This document shows positions 37,107 through 44,368 of a stretch of 64,000 nt of DNA, one piece after another. Under the pieces are notes generated by a model. That model saw nothing but the letters and a program-made list of their open reading frames with translations. It was not told where the DNA came from and searched no databases. The stretch covers positions 13,226 through 77,225 of the forward strand of contig NZ_LT828549.1 of NCBI RefSeq assembly GCF_900170035.1, read 5' to 3'. Every line of letters starts with the position of its first letter. The first letter of the stretch is position 1. Origin of the DNA: Desulfamplus magnetovallimortis. GTDB taxonomy: Bacteria > Desulfobacterota > Desulfobacteria > Desulfobacterales > Desulfobacteraceae. The position numbers were made by a program, and so were the translations under genes.

Positions 37107-37425
37107 CTTGGGAGTGGTAACACTCCCCGGCTATCCGACACGGCGTGCCAGAATGCTCGTTAAATTAAATCTGTCCCCGCCACCGCTCACTTATGGGTTC
37201 GGCTTTTCAAAATCAAAGTGCACGAGTTATTAAAAAAAATTGCAACTAGTTTTTTCTATTTGCAGCAATTCTAATTATGACTTTTAATCAATTCCTTTGG
37301 CGTGTAACTATCTGAAATCACATTGATGAAAATTATCATTTTCTTGGTTTTAAACGCATCTGACTCCAAAATTAGAATTGCTGTTCTATTTGACTTAATA
37401 TCGTATAAACATTATATTTGTATTC

Positions 37426-37782
37426 ATGACTTGGGAAATATTATTCAGCGAGGAATACGAAAGTTGGTTCAAAAAGTTACCTCAAAGGCACAAGGTTGCC
37501 ATCGCAACAGATTTAGAAGTGTTGCGAGATATTGGGCCAATGCTTGGGCGGCCTCACGTAGATCAAATTAAGGGTTCTAAATTCAAGAATTTAAAAGAAT
37601 TGCGAACAAAAGTTCCTGGCCATGTTTATAGGAGCCTCTTTGCCTTTGATCCAGAACGTAAGGCTATCATGTTAAGTGGTGGAGATAAAAAGGGGAAGAA
37701 TCAGGATCAATTTTACAAACAGCTTATTGCTCAAGCTGAAGTTGTTTTTGAAAATCATATAAAATCACTCCAAAACAAGTAA
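37426..37782 (+). CDS. HigB/RelE-type toxin
   Basis: The 118-residue protein matches the Gp49/HigB-like branch of RelE/ParE toxins (EILFSEEYESWFKKLP, VLRDIGPMLGRPHVDQIKGS, LKELRTKVPGHVYRSLFAFD). They are mRNA interferases. The antitoxin gene follows 10 bp downstream, the toxin-first order typical of higBA. The 37201-37425 stretch before it shows nothing recognisable. Confidence 0.88.
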   Translation: MTWEILFSEEYESWFKKLPQRHKVAIATDLEVLRDIGPMLGRPHVDQIKGSKFKNLKELRTKVPGHVYRSLFAFDPERKAIMLSGGDKKGKNQDQFYKQLIAQAEVVFENHIKSLQNK

Positions 37783-37792
37783 TGGTGATATT

Positions 37793-38101
37793 ATGAAAAA
37801 TTTAGATAATATAATTCAAGAAAATTTTTCAAGTAAGGAAAGAGCCGAAATACGGCTGAAATCTAAAGAGAAAATTGCATCAATTCGTTTACAACAAGTT
37901 CGAAAATCATATAATATAACACAAAAAGAACTGGCAAAAGCGATGGGATTGTCACAGTCGGCATTGTCAGAACTCGAAAGGCGTCCTAATATTACCTTAA
38001 ATGCAATGCAACGCTATGTTGAAGCTTTAGGAGGACATCTTGAAATTAAAGCAATTTTTAAAGAAGGAAAGTCAAAAATTACCGGAATAGATATAATTTA
38101 A
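37793..38101 (+). CDS. HigA-type XRE antitoxin
   Basis: The 102-residue protein has a helix-turn-helix (ITQKELAKAMGLSQSALSEL) and the C-terminal GGHLEIKAIF segment common to HigA proteins paired with Gp49-like toxins. It should neutralise the toxin and repress the operon. Confidence 0.88.
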   Translation: MKNLDNIIQENFSSKERAEIRLKSKEKIASIRLQQVRKSYNITQKELAKAMGLSQSALSELERRPNITLNAMQRYVEALGGHLEIKAIFKEGKSKITGIDII

Positions 38102-38218
38102 AACATAGCTGACCTTAGATATTCTAGGCCACTAATAGGCAAAAACCGGATGCCAAACCCCAAAATGCACCTGACAAAAGCCGCAGGCACTTTTTGTAAT
38201 CCGGGTTTTAATGAGAGA

Positions 38219-38802
38219 GCGGGGTCGGGCCATCATAACAGATCATAATCATTGAGAAATCTCTCTATTTGCCTCAATATAAAGGGCTTATATCGAACTT
38301 TTTGACACCGAAATCAGAAAATGGCACGAGCAAAAAGACATTATATTCCTGGCCAGTTGTGGCACATAACCACCGCTGTAACCAACGAGAATTTCTTTTG
38401 AAATTTGCCAAAGACAAAAGGGTATGAATTCAATGTTTGTTTGAATCCAAACGACGTTATGGGTTGACCATTTTGAATTACGTGGTGACCTCCAACCATA
38501 TTCATCTTTTGGTGGTCGATGATGGAGTCCGTGAGACCATACCGAAATCCATACAGTTGACAGCAGGACGTTGTGCCCAGGAATACAATCTTCGAAAAAA
38601 ACGCAAAGGTGCATATTGGGAATATCGTTACCATGCAGCCGCCATTGAAAGTGGGAGACACCTGAGTAATATGAGCTGAGAGAAGAAACATACCCCTATG
38701 ACTTCAATTTGTGGTCTAAAAAAGAAGATATATCCCTTGAAAATATGTACTGTTGGACTTAATTGTAAATGATTTCAAGTTATTATGGTGGCCCGACCCC
38801 GC
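38219..38802 (+). mobile_element. 584-bp REP-type element, copy 2
   Basis: It has the same GCGGGGTCGGGCCA ends, length and internal deletion as the element at 28531-29114. It lies between the higBA cassette and the tautomerase cassette. Confidence 0.85.
38321..38679 (+). pseudogene. REP-associated tyrosine transposase relic, copy 2
   Basis: It has the same frameshift and C-terminal loss as copy 1, plus an extra in-frame stop (TGA at about 38427, where copy 1 has TGG). The SNHIHLLVV metal motif is kept. Confidence 0.8.
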
Positions 38803-38968
38803 AGATACCGCAGATAATACCCGCAGATAAAGCTATTAACGAAAAGCGAAGAGGTAAAACAACTCCGGTTGATCTGAATCTACTATGAAATCATCAACAA
38901 CAAATAGATTTTGGAAATGCTATGAGGAACTTTTAAAAATCAATTCCTAAGTCAAAAGGAAACAAATA

Positions 38969-39172
38969 ATGCCTTATGTGAATATAAAAATTACCAATGA
39001 GAATGTAACCCCTGAAAAAAAATCTATATTGATTAAGGGTGTTACAGAATTACTACAAAAAACTCTTGGTAAAAACCCCGAGACCACTGTTGTGGTAATT
39101 GATGAAGTCAATACAGACAACTGGGGTATTGGAGGCGAGAGTGTTACTGTAAGAAGAAATAAAGGACAATAA
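38969..39172 (+). CDS. 4-oxalocrotonate tautomerase-family protein
   Basis: The 67-residue protein has Pro immediately after the start Met (MPYVNIKITNE), the catalytic general base of the family. The fold pattern (KKSILIKGVTELLQKTLG, TTVVVIDEVNTDNWGIGG) fits. It acts as a small homo-oligomer in the cytoplasm and the substrate is unknown. It is a cassette gene with an attC-like site 6 bp downstream. Confidence 0.85.
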   Translation: MPYVNIKITNENVTPEKKSILIKGVTELLQKTLGKNPETTVVVIDEVNTDNWGIGGESVTVRRNKGQ

Positions 39173-39177
39173 ATATT

Positions 39178-39298
39178 GCTCATAACCAGCCAGTGCAGCT
39201 GACCCAGAAAGCTCGCCTTTTCAACAGGTTGCGCAATTCAAAGCTTTCGCTTCATCTAATAAGCTGACGGCTTTCTGGGAAGCTGACAGGCAATATTA
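39178..39298 (+). other. attC-like recombination site 6
   Basis: CATAACCAGCCAGTGCAGC opens the site. The arms CAGCTGACCCAGAAAGC and GCTTTCTGGGAAGCTG pair with one gap, as in long attC sites. The closing GTT box is degenerate (GACAGGC). Confidence 0.6.
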
Positions 39299-39388
39299 TG
39301 ATTTGAGACATGTTGAAACCTAAGCCAAAAATAATCGAGTTAGAACGGACGCATAAATAATACTCGCAAATAGTGATGAAGAAATAAT

Positions 39389-39985
39389 ATGTTTGGCGAA
39401 AAAAAACTGAGAAAAATTCAGGATAACATCAGAAACAGCGGCTGGAGAATTCAGCATATTCCATGGCAACCTGAGGGCAAGTTGGAGATGTATAATCCCG
39501 GCAGTCCACTTGCCTGGTTTGCAATTATTGCAGGTTTTTTCTGCTTTTTCGGTGGGCCTTTTACATTTAGTTATCAACGTTTTCCAGTATGGGTTGGGAT
39601 TTCCATAATGGTGACAGGATTAGCATTACTTATGAGTAGTCGCTTTATTGCAGGGCGTGATTTGTACGGGAAATTTGTTGCAGTTGAAGGAAAATGCATT
39701 GATAGGGAAGTCCAGGAGTTTGAGGATATTGATACAGACGGTAATTTAATCAGGAATACTTTCTGGGCATCAAGGATACTCTGTGAGTTTGAATACCAAG
39801 GGGTAGCGTATCAGGTAACGCCCATCATTGTAAAGATGGTTGCCTGCAGTAGAGAAGAAGAAGCGAATCAATTCCTGGATGAAAGAATAGGAGATGGCGG
39901 TAGGTGTATCCTGTGGATTAATCCAGATAATCCGCTACATTGCGTCTTTCATAAAAAACCAAAAACAGGGCCATATACTGCCTGA
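39389..39985 (+). CDS. DUF3592-like small membrane protein in a cassette
   Basis: The 198-residue protein has two membrane helices (about 42-60 and 66-84). A soluble C-terminal part contains VAVEGKCIDREVQEF, then CEFEYQGVAYQVTPII and RCILWINPDNP. This resembles DUF3592 proteins with two helices flanking a beta domain. Function unknown. Confidence 0.65.
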   Translation: MFGEKKLRKIQDNIRNSGWRIQHIPWQPEGKLEMYNPGSPLAWFAIIAGFFCFFGGPFTFSYQRFPVWVGISIMVTGLALLMSSRFIAGRDLYGKFVAVEGKCIDREVQEFEDIDTDGNLIRNTFWASRILCEFEYQGVAYQVTPIIVKMVACSREEEANQFLDERIGDGGRCILWINPDNPLHCVFHKKPKTGPYTA

Positions 39986-40065
39986 TAATTGCAGGTTGGT
40001 ATTTATCAAAAAAAATGCTTGAATTTGTAGGTAAGTAGTTTTATGCAACCAATTGTAAAAAACAA

Positions 40066-40142
40066 TTACATGGCCAGCCATTTCACCTGACCTCCACTTC
40101 GCTGCGCTCCGTTACGGCAGGTGAATTCAGCGTTGGCCTTTG
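40066..40142 (+). other. attC-like recombination site 7 (end of array)
   Basis: The outer boxes TGGCCAGCC and GCGTTGGCC are inverted. The inner arms TTTCACCTG and CAGGTGAA pair. It is the last recognisable attC in the window. Confidence 0.7.
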
Positions 40143-40537
40143 TTCTATTACATAAAGCGGAAAATCCTGATTCTAATTTATTTTGTGGTTTAGTCAAAAA
40201 CGAGGCATAATCGTCCAAAACGCTAACAGTTCCTCTCCAATTTACAAGTTAAATCGGTTTGTTTATCATTAAAATAAATTACATAATTTGCCAATCTTAA
40301 CTTCTATGTCGGGATGTAGTACCTGAGCACAAAAAAAATTAGAATCAGGAATTTCCCCACATGAGCGTGATAAAGTGCCTTCTTTACATAAAAGGCGTCT
40401 TTGTTGCACTTCAGGACTTAGTGCATTGTTAAAACTAAAAATTAGGATTGTGAGATTTTTAACGCGCTTGTCAGACGAGAATGTCCGGAAGATAGTAACC
40501 CTAAAATTTCAGTGCTGACAATGCATTAGACTGTGGC
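40143..40537. other. Spacer with a short duplicated coding-like segment
   Basis: On the minus strand, 40168-40215 encodes DYASFLTKPQNKLES. This corresponds to DYASFLPKPQNKLES encoded at about 56710-56765. No full gene is seen in this spacer. Confidence 0.5.
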
Positions 40538-41341
40538 TCACCCCATAGGGATAACATCAACCCCTTCAGGCACAGTGAAGTGAAACAGGGAATCATCCAG
40601 CTCACCAAATTCAATTTCGCTGAAAGTTATCTCTGTTGTATCTCCATATGCATTTGTTGTGGTAACTTTTTGTATAATATAACTATCCTTTATCACCCTG
40701 ATCTTTATGGATGCAATGTCCGGGGTTTCATTTTTGGGTACCATGGTAAGGTAAATAGCTGTTGTATCTAAATTATTTTCACTGACAAACAGCGTATAGT
40801 CCTCCCGCACTGAACTTATGTCGGAAAGAAAAGCTCCACCTGCACCACCTCTGAAAAAAACTGCTGCATCGCCTTGTAATACCTGTTTTTCCTCCGGCCT
40901 GTAGATCCATAGATTTCTGCCATCTGAAATTATTTTGTGTATTTCAGGTTCCTTGTATTCCCATCGCATTTTTCCAGGGTGGCTGAAGAATGCACGGCCC
41001 CAGGCATCTTCTGATATTCCAAGTGCTTTAAGGGTTGATCTTTGATGATAGGCACAACTGAAATTGCTTCTGGAGTAGAGCTTTTCAATGGCAGAAACTA
41101 TGGCCTCTTCCTTTTCACTTGAAAAGGAAGTTGATACAAGTTTTTGATCACCATCTTGTTTTGCCTTGCCTTGGGGCAAATCCATGTTGTTTTCCTGTTT
41201 TTGGGAAAGAACAGAAATGTTTGTTGTGTCAGGTTCATTTTGAGCTGCCATCACGTATAGAGGAAAAAAAATTCCATATGAAGAGATCATGATTGAGATA
41301 TAAAAAACTATGGTAAATTTACGGATGAAGCTTGTTATCAT
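40538..41341 (-). CDS. LolA-like outer-membrane lipoprotein carrier family protein
   Basis: The 267-residue protein has an N-terminal hydrophobic signal (about 8-32). The mature region matches LolA (SAIEKLYSRSNFSCAYHQ, HPGKMRWEYKEPEIHKIISDGRNLWIYRPEEKQVL, then VTTTNAYGDTTEITFSEIEF). It would ferry lipoproteins or lipids across the periplasm. A Gln/Asp-rich linker of about 60 residues separates signal and domain. A DUF4412-like gene lies upstream in the same direction. Confidence 0.8.
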   Translation of the reverse strand: MITSFIRKFTIVFYISIMISSYGIFFPLYVMAAQNEPDTTNISVLSQKQENNMDLPQGKAKQDGDQKLVSTSFSSEKEEAIVSAIEKLYSRSNFSCAYHQRSTLKALGISEDAWGRAFFSHPGKMRWEYKEPEIHKIISDGRNLWIYRPEEKQVLQGDAAVFFRGGAGGAFLSDISSVREDYTLFVSENNLDTTAIYLTMVPKNETPDIASIKIRVIKDSYIIQKVTTTNAYGDTTEITFSEIEFGELDDSLFHFTVPEGVDVIPMG

Positions 41342-41409
41342 TTCTGTTCGTTCCTCTTTTTAAAAATTTTGAACCATGATGAAAAGGATTTAGGAAGATT
41401 GTCAGGTAT

Positions 41410-41586
41410 AAACTCAAAATCGACATCTTATTGCTTTTTTAGAAGTTATTGCATTTGTCTGAATCAGGTTACCAGGATAACCAAGATGTTCAAGATAGGT
41501 AATCCTGCCTTATCCTGTTAATCTTGGAATCCTGATTCAGACAGTGTTGACAAGGCCTATAAGATCATAGGTTTCGACTTTGAGTA
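41410..41586. repeat. Dispersed palindromic repeat family A, copy 5
   Basis: The ends are AACTCAAAATCGACATC and GTTTCGACTTTGAGTA, and the inner arms TTGTCTGAATCAGG and CCTGATTCAGACAG. It separates two co-directional envelope protein genes. Confidence 0.9.
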
Positions 41587-41696
41587 TAAAACGCTTTGAA
41601 CCTTTGAAATGTCAGAAACATTACCCGACAATCAAACCTACCTTGAAAGAACACTACAAAGTAACTGTCTTATTGAAGGTTCTCAGAGATAGCCTA

Positions 41697-42479
41697 TCAT
41701 TGCTGCTGTTGCTGCTGCATTTGTTTCATCATCTCCTGCATCTTTTTTATCATTTTTTCTCTTTCTTCAGGTGTGGGAATTGACTGCCCGCCTTTTTTCT
41801 GCATGGAATTGATGTCGTCCATTGAAGGCATGTTACCAGTCTCCATGATGCCGGCTGGGGCTCCTTGCATGAGGGAGCTCATGTCAGGTATTCCCATTGC
41901 CTCTTCCATACTTTTTGCCATTGTATATCCGGCAGGAAGTTCAAAAAGAGAATCCGGCTGTTTTCCGGTTTTGATGTTTTTGGCAAGATTTGAGATTGTT
42001 CCGGCAGGGTCTGGCAGAACCATGACTGTTTTTAATGCGTAGTTTAGTTTGTCAGAATACCAGACTTTCATGTGTACCGGGGGCTGACTCTCTTCAAATT
42101 TGACATTGCCCTCAAATATGTCACATGAAAAGTCTTCAATTTTTTCATTTCCGATTTTTTTCATGTTGTTATGTGTTGCCCATGTTTTAAAATCAGTAAT
42201 ATCCATGTTTGCAATCGGGTTATTTTTTTTAACCTCGTTAATATCTGAAATATAATATTTTTTTGTATCATCAAAAATCTGATAGATCTTTGGGCGTTTC
42301 ATAATGGTAATAATTCCCATCATTTCAGTTCGGGATATATCACTGTTTTTATGGTATATTTTTCCGGTCTCCTGCATTAATGAAGAGTTTGTCTCCATGT
42401 CTGCTGAAAACTCCTGGGCGGATATGTTTGCTGTTGTCATTAAAAACATGGATATTGCAGTTAAAAATAATTTTTTCAT
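41697..42479 (-). CDS. Exported DUF4412/LolA-like protein with poly-Gln tail
   Basis: The protein has 260 residues from ATG 42479, which has AAAGGAG upstream and opens a signal peptide (MKKLFLTAISMFLMTTANIS, cleavage near AQE). Longer starts were rejected. The central region (YHKNSDISRTEMMGIITIMK, YQIFDDTKKYYI, LNYALKTVMVLPD) resembles DUF4412 proteins, which share a LolA-like half-barrel. The C-terminus is Met/Lys/Gln-rich and ends in seven glutamines from a CAG-type run. It is likely periplasmic and its ligand is unknown. Confidence 0.65.
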   Translation of the reverse strand: MKKLFLTAISMFLMTTANISAQEFSADMETNSSLMQETGKIYHKNSDISRTEMMGIITIMKRPKIYQIFDDTKKYYISDINEVKKNNPIANMDITDFKTWATHNNMKKIGNEKIEDFSCDIFEGNVKFEESQPPVHMKVWYSDKLNYALKTVMVLPDPAGTISNLAKNIKTGKQPDSLFELPAGYTMAKSMEEAMGIPDMSSLMQGAPAGIMETGNMPSMDDINSMQKKGGQSIPTPEEREKMIKKMQEMMKQMQQQQQQ

Positions 42480-42506
42480 CTTAAAATCTCCTTTATGTAA
42501 GTTCAT

Positions 42507-42572
42507 GGTATAGGTATTTCCATTTTTATTCTTCAAAAACAAGTGGGTATGGACAAGTCCTCCCAAGGACAC
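42507..42572 (+). repeat. Dispersed repeat family F, copy 1
   Basis: GGTATAGGTATTTCCATTTT, then GTGGGTATGGACAAGTCC and CCCAAGGAC match the segment at 63138-63207. A GTCC...GGAC hairpin is present. Confidence 0.55.
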
Positions 42573-42583
42573 TTTTTTCTTTG

Positions 42584-42656
42584 TAAATGGTCATGGTCGG
42601 CATTCAGTCACTCCCGAATATGGAAATTTGTATCTATTTCCACGGCAAAAGCCATA
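42584..42656 (-). repeat. Structured repeat family B, copy 3
   Basis: In reverse it reads TTGCCGTGGAAATAGATAC, then AAATTTCCATATTCGGGAG. Hairpin 1 (TGGAAAT with ATTTCCA) is perfect. It lies in the divergent spacer between the DUF4412-like gene and a sigma54 activator gene. Confidence 0.7.
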
Positions 42657-42758
42657 TAGTACGGGATAAAATATTTTGTGGCAATTGCTTTTTTTATGTG
42701 ATACACATCTGTATCTGAAAAGAGAGTTGCACAATTATATCCGGAGGGTACTATTTAT

Positions 42759-44153
42759 ATGGATACATTCATCCTGGATCGGAAAAATCTCGAACTGGTA
42801 CTGGACAATCTCAGGGACGGTATTATTGCCCATGATATGGAGCGAAGAATTCTTTTTTTCAACAAGGAGGCGGAAAAAATAACCGGCTACAGCAAAAAAG
42901 ATGTTCTTGGAAAAGATTGCCATCTTGTCTTTGAAGCTCCTTTCTGCGGAGAACGATGCTCTTTTTGCAGCAGTGAAAGCCTTCCGGATTTTAACAGAAA
43001 GATAGAATATCCTGTGGCAATAACAACAAAGGATGGAGAGATTCGCCGGATCGAGATGTGCGTGACCGGTATAATGGACAAAGGGGTTCTCAAGGGAGTT
43101 ATTGCCTCTTTCAGAGATATGACAGAACATGATGCTCTACTTGCAAGAGCACAGGAGATGACATCATTTTCCGGCATAATCGGCAGGGACAGGGAGATGC
43201 TTCATCTTTTTCAGCAGATAAGGGATGTGGCGCCATATGACTATCCTGTTCATATCAATGGAGAGACAGGAACCGGAAAGGAGAGGGTTGCAGCAGCTCT
43301 TCATAATGAAAGTAAGCGTGCAGGTGCTCTTTTTGTTCCTGTTAATTGCGGTGCAATTCCCGAGGGGCTTGTAGAAAGTGAACTTTTTGGACATGTAAAA
43401 GGAGCATTTTCAGGTGCTGTAAAGGAGAGAAAAGGGCGGTGTGAACTTGCCCACAGGGGAACTCTTTTTCTTGATGAAGTAGCAGAGCTTCCCAAGCAGG
43501 TTCAGGTAAAGCTGCTGCGTTTTTTGCAGGAGGGCTCCCTTGAAAGGGTTGGAGGGGAAAAGAGCATAAAGGTGGATGTCAGAATCATAAGCGCTACAAA
43601 TAAGGATCTTGCAGAAGAGGTCAAAAAAGGTACATTCAGAAAGGATCTCTATTATCGGCTTAATGTAATTCCCATAACTCTTCCGCCTTTAAGGGACAGA
43701 AAAAATGATATTCCTCTTCTTGTGTCTCATTTTCTTGAAGTAGCCCGAGATGATCATGAAGATGCGATTCCTGAGTTTTCAAAGGAAGCATTGAGTATAA
43801 TGATGGATTATTCCTGGCCGGGCAATGTGCGGGAGCTTCAGAATGCAGTGCAATTTGCCATAGTGAGGTGCAAACAGGAGAAAATAATGCCATCTGATTT
43901 GCCCATGGAGCTTTTGAATATGGTTTTGGAGCATAATGGGGGAAACAACGATACTCCTCACTCAAGGAGTGACCGTGGGGCAGGAAGTGCAAGCCATGGC
44001 AAACTTGACAGGAATTCGGTTAAAAATGCCCTTGAGATTACAGGCGGTAATAAAGCAAGGGCTGCCCGTTACCTTGGTGTGGGTAGGGCAACCCTGTATC
44101 GTTTTCTGGACAGATTTCCTGATGCCGGAGATATTGAAGTTTATCGTTACTGA
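42759..44153 (+). CDS. PAS-domain sigma54-dependent activator with GAFSGA loop
   Basis: The 464-residue protein has a PAS domain (1-125) carrying four cysteines (54, 63, 67, 70; CHLVF then PFCGERCSFC). An AAA+ domain has Walker A GETGTGKE (158-165). The sigma54-contact loop reads GAFSGA (195-200) instead of the usual GAFTGA. A Fis-type helix-turn-helix ends the protein (GGNKARAARYLGVGRATLYR). The cysteine cluster suggests redox, metal or thiol sensing. It is divergent from the two envelope protein genes, which may be its targets. Confidence 0.9.
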   Translation: MDTFILDRKNLELVLDNLRDGIIAHDMERRILFFNKEAEKITGYSKKDVLGKDCHLVFEAPFCGERCSFCSSESLPDFNRKIEYPVAITTKDGEIRRIEMCVTGIMDKGVLKGVIASFRDMTEHDALLARAQEMTSFSGIIGRDREMLHLFQQIRDVAPYDYPVHINGETGTGKERVAAALHNESKRAGALFVPVNCGAIPEGLVESELFGHVKGAFSGAVKERKGRCELAHRGTLFLDEVAELPKQVQVKLLRFLQEGSLERVGGEKSIKVDVRIISATNKDLAEEVKKGTFRKDLYYRLNVIPITLPPLRDRKNDIPLLVSHFLEVARDDHEDAIPEFSKEALSIMMDYSWPGNVRELQNAVQFAIVRCKQEKIMPSDLPMELLNMVLEHNGGNNDTPHSRSDRGAGSASHGKLDRNSVKNALEITGGNKARAARYLGVGRATLYRFLDRFPDAGDIEVYRY

Positions 44154-44200
44154 GCCTCTGCCTGGACATGAAAATCAACACAGACATCTCTGTTTCAGAC

Positions 44201-44368
44201 TTTTTCCGGCCAGTTCATTTCTGTTATGAGTTCAGCATTGCATTCTTCTGGCCAGTCAATTTTCGTTATGAGTTCAGCATTGCATTTTTCTGGCCAGTCA
44301 ATTTTCGTTATGAGTTCAGCATTGCATTCTTCCGACAAGGCAATCTTCTTTATGAGTTCAGTATTTTC
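44201..44368 (+). repeat. 42-bp tandem repeat, four units
   Basis: Units contain TTATGAGTTCAGCATTGCAT and CTGGCCAGTCAATTTTCG; the two central units are nearly identical and the outer two diverged. The last unit runs into the 3' end of the minus-strand glutamate synthase gene. The open plus-strand frame through it (44168-44536) is a by-product of the repeat. Confidence 0.85.

Larger units (their letters stand above)
34594..37200 (+). mobile_element. Two truncated group II introns in tandem
   Basis: Intron 1 starts GTGCGACACGAAG and keeps its 5' ribozyme part and the first third of its reverse transcriptase gene, to about 35745. Intron 2 begins within an equivalent ribozyme region (the TTGTCTCCAT segment at about 34986 recurs at about 35868) and keeps most of its reverse transcriptase gene. 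A domain V hairpin was not found at the right end. Both introns look dead. The exact right boundary is uncertain. Confidence 0.7.

Noticed and set aside
44201-44368. Possible CRISPR array
   Set aside because: The repeats are directly adjacent with no unique spacers. No cas genes occur in the window.
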